Origin: Actinernus sp. WN-2022
Lineage: Eukaryota > Cnidaria > Anthozoa > Actiniaria > Actinernidae
Assembly (NCBI GenBank): GCA_030867875.1
Contig: JAOWCC010000655.1
Span: 6,983,083-7,047,082 of the forward strand
DNA: 64,000 nucleotides
Direction: 5' to 3'
Positions 33,541 through 44,689 of the stretch are shown here, piece by piece. Positions within the stretch are counted from its first letter, which is position 1. Each line of letters starts with the position of its first letter. The notes under the pieces are model-generated. The model had not been told where the DNA came from. It saw only the letters and a program-made list of their open reading frames with translations, and searched no databases. The translations under genes were made by a program, and so were the position numbers.

Positions 33541-33725
33541 TGGCGGCGAGTGGGAGTTTTGACTTAGCAAAACCTTTAATATCAGCTGTTTTTTTGTGTA
33601 AACCAAAGATTCCTTCAAGTGCAATACCAAGATTTTTGTCTTTTCTAAAGCTGAGAGGTGTTTTACGGGCTTTGGGACGGGAATTTATCACATATTATGC
33701 GACATGCTTTAAGATACACTCGTGA
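33540..33725 (+). CDS. Small ORF (61 aa) after the promoter-like block
   Basis: The reading begins MAASGSFDLAKPLISAVFLC and is basic and hydrophobic, ending FKIHS. The start has an ideal context. No family is recognised. It may be a first exon or a chance ORF carried by the insertion. Confidence 0.35.
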   Translation: MAASGSFDLAKPLISAVFLCKPKIPSSAIPRFLSFLKLRGVLRALGREFITYYATCFKIHS

Positions 33726-35219
33726 GACGTGACAGCGGAGTCTGATCTGCTCTGCGATCAACACTGACTGTATATAAAGACAACAGCTTGAAAATGTAAG
33801 TAGCCGCTAATCTGAACATGATAACCTTTATACCAATTGACTGTCGTTGTGTTGTTATTTATTGTTATTAACCTCTCGAAAGTGTAATAGAAATGACCCG
33901 ATTTCTCAGTTCTGACTGACAGGGGCCTTTTAAAAGAATTACAGTCGTTTCGCCCCCCATGCACATGTATTTAAATGTATAAATTCGGGAACGAAAATCC
34001 AGCATGCAGTGAGTGAGTATAAACTGAGTAAGTAATCCGAAATGAAGATTTTTTCAAACGAACGATAAATGACTGATGTGGAAATCGCATATTTATCTGT
34101 GGCGTGTTATTGTTGTTCTATTTCTCAGGTCTATTTACATCTGGCCTGTAGCACTTTGTATTTGATTATTATCTCTAGGTTTAGGCATTCTACAGTGTAT
34201 TTAATGTTTTTTTTTTTAGAACTGACATAATGATATTATGTATCGAGTAGTGTATGTATCATTATTGCAAGTTTATAACATAACATAACTAAATTTGGTC
34301 CAGAACTGAGAGTATACTTACATGCAAGTGGCACTCTTTCTTTCCCTTCCCCTTTCTTGGTACCATTATATATTATCCATGCAAGCTAGATCTTGTTTCA
34401 GTGTTTTCCATCTGAGCTGGTCCTGGCTTAAGATATTAACCCTAAGGTTACCTTAAGGACCTACCTTCTCATCATTGTATTTCTTATTATGCCTTATTAC
34501 TCGTAAACATTTCCATCATCTTATGAGAAAATAAATGTAATTGTTGTTGTTGTTCCTCAGTTCTTGGCGTCTGCATCGTCACTTTCACTCGGTCATGATC
34601 AGGAGTACGAGTACTTTTACGAATTATTTGGGAATGAAAATTAATTTTGCTGCGACCCCAATGATATAAAAAGAGTGGACATTGCATGTTTATTTGTGGC
34701 CTGCCGTTATAAGTTTCAGTCTCCTTCAAGATGTAGAAAATGAGCACTAGCACAGTGGCAGTTCACTAATACTAGAAAATGGTGGTCTGTAGTTTACGAC
34801 CTCAATCGAAAATATTGTATTGAGAATTTAGCCTGAATGTCAGCCATCTCCACTGGTTTGTTAATAATTGAGAATTACAAATAGATATGACTTTATTTTA
34901 CATGTAGAATGACATTACCTAACTATTCACAATGAATAGCAACATTATGTGGAATTTGTTGTTCTAAATTGCTTGATTTTTCATAGTTGTACTGCACCTG
35001 ATATAATTAGAATGCATCAAATTTGAGTGACTCAATATCGTGCAGACTACTCAAATAACCATTGCACTTCAATCAACAACACCCATACCAAGTTTTTTTT
35101 GTAATTCTAACAACCCTCAAGGAACAATAATATTGAAAAGAAAGTAATATTTAAACTACAGAATTGAGGGAAATTGTGGCTGAAATGTACATGCACAGCA
35201 TGTATGTATGTGTGTGTAT

Positions 35220-35330
35220 TATGGCTCTATCATTTCTAACCCCCCCCCCCCCCCCCTCTCCCCCCAGGCATACCCTAACCTAACTCCCCCCAGGCATACC
35301 CTAACCTAACTCCCCCCCCCCCCCCGGAAT
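35220..35330. repeat. C-rich tract with duplicated CCCTAACCTAACT
   Basis: A ~30-bp unit (CAGGCATACCCTAACCTAAC plus TCCCCC) is present twice between long C runs. CCCTAA resembles the animal telomere repeat, but this is only a two-copy duplication. Confidence 0.75.
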
Positions 35331-35496
35331 ACGTGGGGTACTTGCACATTGACATTTGACAGACAAGAGCATCAGTAGAGAACCAATTCTCTGGCTACTC
35401 TAGCACAAACCATGTTGACACAAAATTATGCTAGCACTCCATGCAGTACATGCTATAGATGGCCCGAGTTAAGGCCAATCAGGGCCTCTTGTTTCA

Positions 35497-35660
35497 TCTA
35501 TTCTGGCATTCTTGTATGCTTTCGTCATCCCTACTGTAGATTAGCCCCGATACAGTGATATTCGCGTTGCTCCATGTATCGCGCGTCTTCTGTACGATTG
35601 CTTGTATGTTCTTGTATATTTCATCACATCTGATTTTCCCGATATTTGACTCGGCATGTG
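35497..35660 (-). pseudogene. LINE ORF1 SGNH esterase, N-terminal half
   Basis: The minus strand reads YKNIQAIVQKTRDTW and ITVSGLIYSRDDESIQEC, the central SGNH esterase block of CR1/L2-type ORF1. It leads directly toward INRHLEERL at 33339. Joining the two gives the expected spacing to the catalytic D-x-V-H block. Confidence 0.6.
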
Positions 35661-35865
35661 CCTCGCAATTTGACACCGGATGGGATTTTTTTTTTTGGGG
35701 GGGGGGTGGGGGGATTTGAACAAGTTGTCTCGATTTCATGTTATGTGCTGCGTATGTTTCCTCGATCAAAATCATGGTGGAATTGGAGCGGGGAGCGGGG
35801 GAGGTCACTTTAAACGACTTCAAAGGACAAAATTCTGCTTTTGTAAGCGACTGGCTTAAAAGCAA

Positions 35866-36914
35866 AAGGACTCCAAAAGCTTTGTGCTGAATTTGAAGGT
35901 ATTAAAATATAAATGTAAATTGCTTTAGAGTATATTTAAACTGTCTGTTAAAAACAAAATGCGGTGTGAAAACTAATACTTTGTCCCATTTGATCACCTA
36001 ATACGACGATGGGGTGGGGCATTTGAACAACATTTTTGGCCCGCGGGACGGGAATTTGAACAAACCAAACTCAAAAAAATCAAATGCCCGGGGGTTGCCG
36101 TGTAGGGGGGATGTTGATCTTTCAATTTGATTGGTACATTATACTAATGTATCAATAATAAATTCCAAACCCGTGCATTCCCCCCCCTCACCCAGGCATC
36201 CACCGGACATTTGAACTTTTCGAATAAATTTCGATCAAATACCAAGGCAAAAAAAATTGGTCAAATGCCTCGCCATTTTATCCTTCAGGCTGGTCAAATG
36301 CCCCACTATCGAGCACCAGCCTGATCGGATAATTTCTAAAATACATCAAGTCACCTTGTCACTTCCCTGTGTTAGCCGGCAGCTCTTCGTGCCTAGCTTT
36401 ACTTATGAGTTATGTGCTTTATTGATAAATTATATATGAATCATACATTATAACATAGTCGGTAAATAAATGTTTTGGTTTGACTGAGTTCTGCATTAGG
36501 AAGTAACCAGTATTCTTGGAAAAAGTTGCAAGTCCTTGGATGTTGATATAAATATTGTCGCTTGTGATATTGCAAGATCATTGTAGTTCAGATAAACCTA
36601 CAGATATTGATAACAGTCTTATTTGAATCTAGTTGTGGCACTCGGCACGAATGTTGTCTTCTTAAAACCTTCAATGGTCAGTTCGACTCACCGTCTTTCC
36701 GTGAAGTCAACTCTGCGATTTATTAATATTTTTCAGAAATAAAACACAATTACCCTTTAAAATAAACTTCAGATCTAGCAGTTTTATTCTATCTACCCAT
36801 TTAAAAGAACGAATCCTAATCCTTGATCACCATTACACATGCCGAGATAATATTTTTTCGTACTGGGTCAAATGCCCCAAGTGTGTTTGACAGCAACAAA
36901 TGAAGTATCTCCCA
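35866..36914. other. Gene-poor stretch
   Basis: G/C tracts and the repeated phrase GGTCAAATGCCCC (36270-36310, 36865) are seen; no gene is supported. Confidence 0.4.
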
Positions 36915-37348
36915 TTAACAAATGTGTAATAAGTGCCTTGAATTGGGCCAACCTGGACGAGGTCTCCCAATTTCCATAATCCATTCTTCATCATCACTGC
37001 CAGCTATCTTTACTGTGTCTCCTCGAACAAACTTTTCAATGTCACAATACTCATTTTGTAGGACAACTCTTTTAAGGGAATCTATGAAACCAGGAATGAC
37101 AGAATCACGCATCTGTAAGTCGACTGTGATATATTTCTTGATGTCTGCCTTAACCACATCAGAGAGGTTTTTTTCTTAATTCTTCCTATGGCATGTTGAA
37201 TCTTAGGAAATGGACTGTTTTCCATCTCGTCAAGCAATGATTTAGCTGCTTGATATGATGATTCATGGAAGTACAATGGTTCTGCATTACTGGTAACATC
37301 TGCCTTCAAATCCAAGTTAAATGAAAACTTTGGTTTGTCTGCAAGCAT
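36915..37348 (-). pseudogene. Unrecognised coding fragment with homopolymer frameshift
   Basis: Two minus-strand readings overlap: FSFNLDLKADVTSNAEPLYF to HAIGRIKK, and NLSDVVKADIKKYITVDLQM to SDDEEWIMEIGRP. They join if the A7 run in coding sense (37168-37174) is changed by one base, giving about 130 residues. The combined reading is charged and looks like a real exon. I do not recognise it. Confidence 0.45.
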
Positions 37349-39194
37349 TCTAGAAAAGCGCTTATGATTTCTCTTTCAGCAAAAGTCTTTTCCAAACCTT
37401 TAGAATTGTGTTTTTGCTGTTTATGTGTGCGTATTGCCCTTTTAAACTTTAAGTTTAGACATTTGAAATCTTAAGCTTATAATTATTATGTATCAATCAA
37501 TTCCAAACCTATGCATCCCTCCCCCTGGCATTTGACCGGTAGTTTGCTCTCAACAGTGGGGAACTTGACGAGAATTGAGGCTCCCAGGGGTACTAGTACA
37601 CATGAAACAGCTTGGCCTATGCCCTAACACTGCAAATGTGACAACTCGCCCAATATTGATGGGATTTACAGTGCAATAGAAATCAATTGATCTCGAGGCA
37701 TCAGTGTTAATAGGAAAACTAGATAATTAGTTTAATTCGCGAGATACCACTGTTATTTCGAAGTCAAAATATAAAGGATATGCTCTGTGTGTTGCTGTCA
37801 AACAACAAACAACAATGCATGGACCAATTCCCCAAAGCTAATTTACAGTACAACAGAAATAGCGACCAGATTATTAGAAAGATAATAAAAAAGGTTTATG
37901 TATCCAGAACCATCCAATTTGAACAATCTTGCTTACTTTTTGTGTATAGACTTCAAATCACCAGATATACAAAGTTCTGTCAGGGTTCCTCTTTATCCAG
38001 ACATCAATGAAACCGTTAAAGTTAAAGGGACAGGGAAAGAAGAGAAACAAGAAGAGATGGGGTATGGAGCCTAACTAATCTTAATGACAAAGTGTACTTT
38101 ACTTCAATAGCTAAAATTGTACATTCATTAAGAACTTTTGGTAGTTTTATATCAGACATAGACTAGAGAATGCTGCATAAAGAGGAATGTTTTCAATAGA
38201 TGACATAATTGTCAATAGTCTGCTCACCAGACACATTTTTTCAACTCTCATAAAGGAAAAAATAGCATCTGCTTAACCGAGCTCTTAATTAGTTTACAAA
38301 TATATGCAGACAAATCACAATTTACTTGCCATATCCTTGTAAGTGATGTTGTGGAAAGTTAGATTATAGGAGGCATCGTGAATAAAGTCATGATATAAAA
38401 TTACTTCATAGTAATGCTTGAGATGTATGCACAACTTTCAAACACATTTGAAATTCCCACTTTTAAACAAGGGGAAGGCATCACTCTATATTAGTGTACA
38501 ACCCAGGTGTTTGCATATTAGATTAACGTTCCTGGGAATGGATTCTGACTGTTTGTAGAAGTAAAAACCTCCTTTGTTGTATTGGATGTGCTGTTTCCGA
38601 AAACGATTTAACTTGAAAGGGTCCGTGCGAGAACAGAGTACATGAAAGTGGCTTCTGATCATAGTCTAAATTTTCCTAGATTTTCCTTGATCTTCCAGCT
38701 CCTATTGAAACTCGCGTATATAATAATAATAATAATAGTGTTTAATGTGTCAAAAGATAAAAATACATATCTTACGTTTCATTCATAGATAAGAAAAATA
38801 TTATACGAGATGAGAATATACAATAAAAAAACTTTATGCTTTCCTTCTTCACAAATACCCAAATCTTATATAATATCCATCAAGTGCTGCCTTTGCCTGA
38901 GCTATGTTTACTGGGGGAATAAATTACACCAAACCAAAGTTTGAGCTAAAATGGCTATGGGTCATAAACACAAAGCCGCTGTATTAAATTCTCTATCAAA
39001 TAAATATTATTTGATATGATCACATACTTAAATAAATCCATATATTTAGCCCAGTAAAGGTGAGGGCAACACAAAACGCCAAATGCATACTGATGAAAAA
39101 CAAGGATGCAGCCCCACCCCAGGCAAATGCAGCACGGCTCTGAAATATCTGCCATATAATGTAGCAATACAACTATTAAGTAATAAATTTTGGA
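37349..39194. other. No gene recognised
   Basis: AT-rich sequence with an (AAT)n run and one solitary MITE arm at about 38615-38700 related to the element at 24409. Confidence 0.5.
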
Positions 39195-39566
39195 AGATAA
39201 ATACTGCTGCCCTTGCTAGACAGTTTTATCTGACCAATATAAGTAAAACGTAGCTTACTAATGGCAAACTTAGCCAGATAAACACTGCTGCCCTTGCTAG
39301 ACAGTTTTATCTGACCAATATAAGTAAAAAATTACTTACTAATCGCAAAGTTGGCCAGATAAACACTGCTGCCCTTGCTAGACAGTTTTATCTGACCAAT
39401 ATAAGTAAAAAATACCTTACTAATCGCAAAGTTGGCCAGATAAACACTGCTGCCCTTGCTAGACAGTTTTATCTGACCAATATAAGTAAAAATTAACTTA
39501 CTAATCGCAGACTTGGCCAGATAAACACTGCTGCCCTTGCTAGACAGTTTTATCTGGCCAATATCT
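39195..39566. repeat. 81-bp tandem repeat, 5 copies, 3' end of the DIRS-like element
   Basis: AGATAAACACTGCTGCCC recurs at 39276, 39357, 39438 and 39519 (exactly 81 bp apart), with a diverged first copy at 39195. Each unit contains an internal inverted repeat, GGCCAGATAAA...TTTATCTG(G/A)CC, so each can fold. It lies directly beyond the recombinase gene and may be the repeat structure used by the recombinase. Confidence 0.95.
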
Positions 39567-39599
39567 AACGGTTCATATATGCTTCTGCTGAGAGGCTAT

Positions 39600-40601
39600 T
39601 TACACGAATATATCGCTGGAAAGCATTGGATTTCCAACGTCCAAGTATCTTATTTGGGCATCGGATAGCCCATGGTCCGCTGCATGCGAGGCAGCCCCTA
39701 TACGGAAACTGTGTCCCTTATAACAGGAGGGGTCTAATCCACAATGCTTAATAGTTAAAGAAAGAAGTGAAGCAAATCTTTCCCTAGGCACAGGAACCCC
39801 TGAGCTAGTTTGAAAACGTGTACCAGCAGAAAGACCTCTGAGGGTCAAATCATCAAGCAGTAGCCTAACCGGACACGCCCCTGCCTGGCGATGAACAATC
39901 AAAGAAAATGGGCGTTGGTTGTAATTATGCTTAAAATTCCCAAAAATGATCTTAAATGCCATTACCTCCTGAGAAATATTACAAAGTTTAGAAATCTGAT
40001 GCAACTGCAAAGGGCTGCTCGAGGTTTTACCAGTTGCAGTCATTTCACCAACTCTCAAGAAGGCAAAAAAGGCAAAGGAACACATTGCTTTAAACAACCG
40101 AGCCTCATAATTGGAGTCAGTAACAGAGGGAGCTGCAAGAATCAGCTGCTGTAGGATAGGAAGAGTAATGGGCAGTCTGCTATCCAGTCTAAAACCCAGT
40201 TTTCCGTAGCCTTAAAGCATTTGGACAATATAAAAAAACCTTAGTCGGGTCCGCAAAGCTCGCTAATTTATGTGAATAGCCAATAGCAGAAACATATGTA
40301 TTAACCGTAGAAGGAGCATAATTCCGGTTAAACAAATAAGCGATAAAAAGTGCCAACACTGAAGGCGAACAGGCAATTTAAAAACACAATTGTGAAATAC
40401 TGAACTAAGGAATTGATTGAATAGAGACCAAGCCCTTCTGTAAGTGGGGACTGAAGATGGTTGGAGACTGGATTTGATTAGCTCAGAAACTATGGCTGCC
40501 AATTCTGAGGTTGCAGATGGAGTGGTACCTCTGTTGGCAGGGAGTTCATGCAAGCTGGTGCCAGCTTCCTGAAGGTCTGAATCTGCAAGCGAGATAAACA
40601 A
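39600..40601 (-). pseudogene. Tyrosine recombinase of the DIRS-like element
   Basis: It would join the DNA copy into the genome. The N-terminal SAM-like part (SSLQPSSVPTYRRAWSLFNQ) lies at 40520-40400. After a frameshift near 40380 the catalytic domain shows FLRVGEMT (first Arg) and CYKGHSFRIGAASH (H-x-x-R). Just before the nucleophile the reading shifts: the +1 frame gives LGRWKSNAFQRYIR with the catalytic Tyr codon at 39610-39612, but one base is missing near 39640-39650, so the ORF ends without it. Confidence 0.9.
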
Positions 40602-40990
40602 TCTGCTAATGTGTTGTGAATTCCAGGAATATGTTTTGCACGAAAGCAGATGTTCTGTTTCAGGCAGACTGACACCAGCTTACGAACAAAAAACATCAAA
40701 GGCTTATCCCGACAGGACAGTTTATTGATCACATGAACCAAAGACACATTATCAGTGAAAAACAAGATGCAACGATTCTGCATCTGATGCCCCCACATAT
40801 ACAAACTTAGGACAATAGGGTAGAATTCTAGAACAGCAATATTCCTTCCGATCCAGGTATCTGGCCATTTCCCATAGCACCATTGACTCCCAAACACACC
40901 AAAACCTAGCGAGCCAGCTGCATCAGTGTACAAGTGAATTTTAAAGGAGTTACGCCAATAATCATCCAGGAAAACCAATGGTAAGATCAA
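40490..40990 (-). pseudogene. RNase H domain of the DIRS-like element
   Basis: HLYTDAAGSLGFGVFG holds the first catalytic Asp, then AVLEFYPIV (Glu), LFFTDNVSLVHVIN (Asp) and IPGIHNTLADCLSRL (late His/Asp block). The link to the RT (41107-40990) runs through two other frames (KVTLKEIQSLIGLLN is visible in the third), so the polyprotein is broken. Confidence 0.9.
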
Positions 40991-41106
40991 TTAGCCTTCT
41001 TAAAAATGCTCTCCCTGGCACAACCACTGAACAAGAAAAATTTAACAAGCCAATCAGAGATTGAATTTCCTTTAACGTAACCTTTTACAATGAAGAAAAG
41101 CTGAAA

Positions 41107-41790
41107 TCAATTCAACGCATTTCTCAATTTTTCCTGAGGTAAACGAGCCACCTGCTGCTCTGAATCAAGCTCAATACCGGCAAAAGCCATGGTTGTAGAA
41201 AGCCCACAGGTCTTCTCTGGTGCCATGGGAATACCCAGATACTTGCACAAATCAAGAAATAAATTCAATTGTTCCTGGCAGAGTTTTTCAGTAGGGGCAA
41301 CGATGAGAAAATCATCCAATAAATGAAGGATAAATTGAATATTTAATTTCTTGTTAGCCACCCATTCCACTGCTGTGCTAAACGTTTCGAATGTTTTACA
41401 GGAGCTGGAGCAGCCCATAGGCATGCAGCGGTCGTAATAGTAAGAACCACGCCATTTCAATCCTAGTAAAGGATAATCAGCCGGGCAAATTGGGATAATT
41501 CTAAACGCATTTTTTATGTCCGTCTTAGCCAAAAAACAACAAGGGCCATTCTGTTTAATAAAACGTATGGCATACTCGATTGTGGAATAATGCACACTAG
41601 TATTTTCAGGCAGTATGCCATCATTCACTGACGACCCTTTTGGAAAAGACAGGTGGTGTATAAGCCTAAATTCTCCCGGGGTTTTCTTAGGTACTGTGCC
41701 CAAGGGTGACACCCTAAATACAGAAAACGGGGGAGATGAAAATGGACCTGCAAGCCGATGTGCGTCCAGCTCCTTTTTAAGCATCAACAA
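41107..41790 (-). pseudogene. Reverse transcriptase of the DIRS-like element
   Basis: The readings KELDAHRLAGPFSSPPF, RVSPLGTVPKK, FRLIHHLSFPKGSSVNDGI, LAKTDIKNAFRIIPI, MPMGCSSSCKTFE and LHLLDDFLIVAP are the DIRS RT motifs in order, with the catalytic LDD intact. Its start joins the upstream gag reading (IESPDIVD) by a one-base shift near 41780. The reading ends at a TGA at 41107. Confidence 0.93.
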
Positions 41791-42238
41791 TATCTGGGCT
41801 CTCGATTGCTGAAATCAAATTCTTAGCCTCAAAAGAAATGCTCTCTCCCTCAAATTGCAATGGGAAACCATTTGTAAAACCGGATTTTAGAAAGTTAACA
41901 ATGGCAGGTGTATACCCCGAAAGAAAATGAAGAAATCTATCGATTTTTACTGGGGTTGGCAGATCGTGGCTTTGCAGCTTGAGGGGTCTGGTTGATCGAA
42001 AGGTGGCACGAAAATTACAATTAGTGACTCTATGTGTTCCTTGACACTTAAAACAGGCATGTTTAAAGTCACAACCAGAGCCATCCTTCCCATTGTGGAA
42101 ACGATAGCAAAAATCCTTGGGGATAGGACTATTCTTATCGTTCTTGGATACATTGGCCTTGTTATGTTGTACCGGTTTCTTGTTATCATTTACCTGAGAC
42201 CTTAGCCACAACTCCCAATGCAGATTACCCCAGGGCAA
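41777..42238 (-). pseudogene. Gag C-terminal part with zinc-knuckle-like cluster
   Basis: The reading contains CYRFHNGKDGSGCDFKHACF then CQGTHRVTNC, a C-rich cluster found in Gag of DIRS/Ngaro elements, followed by TPVKIDRFLHFLSGY and FTNGFPLQFEGE that lead into the RT. Confidence 0.82.
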
Positions 42239-42330
42239 CGTGTTGGCTTGGCTCTGTCTGAGGTAGCGAAAATTTTCATCATAAAATCATCATAAAAATG
42301 GGTTGGTTCTGCAGAGTTGCTAGCTTGTCT

Positions 42331-42891
42331 TTACAGCTCACCTGTTAGGGTTGAGTTCACCAAAGCAACAGCTCCGTTGATATTAGCATCTGGACTGGTG
42401 GGCAAAATAGTGTTGCTGGTCTGTGTCAGCGGCATCTCCGCTAAGGACAGATGTGAAGCTGGAGTTGCTGCACCTTGTGGCAACTGGTGAGACGGGGGAT
42501 TGCCCAGCAGTGGAGCTATGTTCTTCGTTACTTCGGCCGTAACCCTTGCGAGTATCTGCTCCAGAAGGGCAGGAGGAAGCGATGGTGTTCCGATGCCAGA
42601 GCCTCCGGAACCAGCATCTAGTTGGCCTGAGCTGGTGACAGTAGTTGGGCCTGCTACATTGGTGGCTGGGCCAGCACTAAGGCTGGTAATGTGCATCTGG
42701 GCTACACCTGGGGCTGAGACTGGGCCAGCATGGGCTACACCTGGAGCACTGGTACTGGGCATCTGGGCTACACTCTGAGAGACAAGACTAGTGGAACTTG
42801 TATTGCGCCCCACTGATGTTCTAGGACGCTTTGACGCATTTTCAGCTCTGGCTGATGGACGCTTCTCGCGTGAGGAGCGTCTAGGAGGCAT
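42331..42891 (-). CDS. Gag-like N-terminal ORF of the DIRS-like element
   Basis: A Ser/Pro/Ala-rich protein beginning MPPRRSSREKRPSARAENAS, with degenerate GVAQM/APGVAH repeats and a short helical block PPALLEQILARVTAEVTKNI. It ends at TGA just after ACAG|GTGAGC, a good splice donor at about 42344, so it may be spliced to the 42238-41777 exon. The repeat composition is typical of such ORFs. Confidence 0.65.
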   Translation of the reverse strand: MPPRRSSREKRPSARAENASKRPRTSVGRNTSSTSLVSQSVAQMPSTSAPGVAHAGPVSAPGVAQMHITSLSAGPATNVAGPTTVTSSGQLDAGSGGSGIGTPSLPPALLEQILARVTAEVTKNIAPLLGNPPSHQLPQGAATPASHLSLAEMPLTQTSNTILPTSPDANINGAVALVNSTLTGEL

Positions 42892-42979
42892 CCTAAGACA
42901 GAAAGAGAACAGCAGCAGAAAGAGCCCTAAAAAATTACAAAAATTAAAATACAATATGTATCTATGACAAGGTAAGGCC

Positions 42980-43395
42980 GAGGAGTTAAGCCTCGTAAAA
43001 TATAATGAGAGGAGTTAAGCCTCTCTAACATACCGAGAAGTTAAGCCTTGTAAAATAAAATGAGAGGAGTTAAGCCCCTCTAAAATGCAGAGGAGTTGAG
43101 CCTCGTAAAATAAAATGAGAGGAGTTAAGCCTCTCTAAAATGCCGAGGAGTTAAGCCTCGTAAAATAAAATGAGAGGAGTTAAGCCTCTCTAAAATGCCG
43201 AGGAGTTAAGCCTCGTAAAATTAAAATGAGAGGAGTTAAGCCTCTCTAAAATGCCGAGGAGTTAAGCCTCGTAAAATAAAACGAGAGGAGTAAAGCCTCT
43301 CTAACATACCAAGGAGTTAAGCCTCGTAAAATAAAACGAGGAGTAAAGCCTCTCTAACATACCAAGGAGTTAAGCCCCGTAAAATAAAATGAGGA
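42980..43395. repeat. ~55-bp tandem repeats (AGGAGTTAAGCCTC)
   Basis: About seven units alternate GAGGAGTTAAGCCTCGTAAA and GAGGAGTTAAGCCTCTCTAA. Each half-unit contains GAGG...CCTC and can form a small hairpin. It lies between hydrolase and gag in the DIRS-like element. Confidence 0.93.
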
Positions 43396-43545
43396 AATAA
43401 ATGTTACCAACATAAATCAAAAGCAACACAGCGAACAATCACTGAATTCAAGCCAAAATAACTGACAAACCTGACTGAACTTCGCTAAATATCAAGCGAA
43501 ACAACCGAAGAAGTACGCTGCCCTGCGAGGTGCGAAAACCACCCA

Positions 43546-44118
43546 CTACAGCATGCTCAGAGCCTTCAAGATGGCGCCCCGATAGCTGCGGTATAAAAAA
43601 TACTGGCCGACTTTACTAACATGGACGCCATCAGCCGAAAAAGGAATTCTATCGGGGTTAGTTAGCCCCTTGTGATACCAACAAAAAACACCAGACAATG
43701 ACTCTAAAAGCGCCCTAACAACTTGATTCAACGTCCGCGCTCGCTCGTTGAAATAAAAACAACAAGGGTAATTCTCGCCACGTGGTATCACTTGGCAAAC
43801 ACAAATAACTCGCACCGAAAACTTAACGCGCATAACATGGACCAATTTCTCGATAGCAGACCCAACTACCTCGGGTCCAACATTAGCAAGATCATTAGTA
43901 CCAATCTCTAAAATTATAATATCGGGAGCAAGACGAGAAACCACGTGAAGGTCGTGTTTCCGAAGAGAGGAAACTGTTCGTCCGCCAACACCGAACAAAT
44001 GAACGTTAGCTGTGCCGCGAAGGCCAAGATACTCGTCCATGCGTTCATCAAAGCTAGAGCTAAGATCAGACCGAAGTCTTCGTACAAAAGAATGTCATAG
44101 AATAAGAACAGTTGGCAT
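43546..44118 (-). pseudogene. SGNH hydrolase of the DIRS-like element, stop at the nucleophile motif
   Basis: It shows LAPDIIILEIGTNDL (block III G-x-N-D) and FSADGVHVSKVG (block V D-x-x-H). The start region reads MPTVLIL-stop-HSFVRRLR from 44118, so the Gly of the usual GHS/GDS block is a TGA (44095-44097). From the internal start at 44040 the reading is 164 residues and lacks block I. Function in the element is unknown; such hydrolases are known in some Ngaro elements. Confidence 0.85.
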
Positions 44119-44689
44119 ATAATAAGCCATAATAATGCTCACCTTTGACGACAAAAGAGCAAGTCTTCACTGGTCGAAGAGTTGAAGCGAGTGACATCAC
44201 AGTCAGCGTGCACCACGTGTTATCTCCATAGCCCTAGAGGGGGTATCCCCCAATTGAACCTATACTGTTTTGCCACGTGCCGGCTATTGTTGCTATGCAA
44301 CGATAATTGTCAGTACATTACTAATATAATTATTACCATTTCATATAAATAAAGGATCAGAAAGAAAGCATAAAAATCCTATTCGCATGCAAATATTTTA
44401 TATAAAGCTAAGTTATATTTAAAAAATAGGCGATTTATAAAAGAGTTATTAAAACGGTTGGTGTTGATATAGCTAGACTTTTTTCTTAGATTGTATTTGG
44501 TAGACTTGGAACGCGGCATGATTGACAAAAGTGGTGACCGTCCGAATTAGATCCTTTTTACAAATATTTCGATCTTGTTTTTCTAAAAGTTTATACACAT
44601 TAATAGGCTTAGAGGTGAATTTCCTTTTATAACATCGATCTAAAAAACATTGCACCGGAGTAAGGTCACACAGGACGAAAACAGAGATA

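Larger units (their letters stand above)
33340..35496. mobile_element. 2.1 kb insertion splitting the LINE esterase
   Basis: ACTCGGGCCA (33340-33349) is inverted at 35460-35469 (TGGCCCGAGT), and the LINE reading breaks at about 33339 and 35497. About 27 bases follow the right inverted repeat before the LINE resumes, and a clean target duplication is not visible (TATT or AATA-type words only). It carries an ATT microsatellite, a promoter-like block and a 61-codon ORF. Confidence 0.6.
39195..44118 (-). mobile_element. DIRS/Ngaro-like tyrosine-recombinase retrotransposon
   Basis: Minus-strand order: SGNH hydrolase (44118-43546), 55-bp tandem repeats (43395-42980), gag (42891-41777), RT (41790-41107), RNase H (40990-40490), tyrosine recombinase (40520-39600) and 81-bp repeats (39566-39195). 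RT-RNase H plus a tyrosine recombinase and no integrase defines the DIRS-type order; an SGNH hydrolase is known in some Ngaro elements. Outer ends are not fixed. At least five frameshifts or stops make it inactive. Confidence 0.9.

Noticed and set aside
35220..35330. Interstitial telomere
   Set aside because: Only two copies of CCCTAACCTAACT within a local duplication; no (CCCTAA)n run.
39195..39566. CRISPR-like array
   Set aside because: The 81-bp units are contiguous near-identical tandem copies with no unique spacers, and the genome is eukaryotic.
42500..42778. 92-residue plus-strand reading
   Set aside because: Antisense of the Gag-like ORF with its repeated GVAQM units.
42980..43395. 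CRISPR-like or rho-type repeat array
   Set aside because: Short alternating tandem repeats without spacers; part of a retrotransposon.
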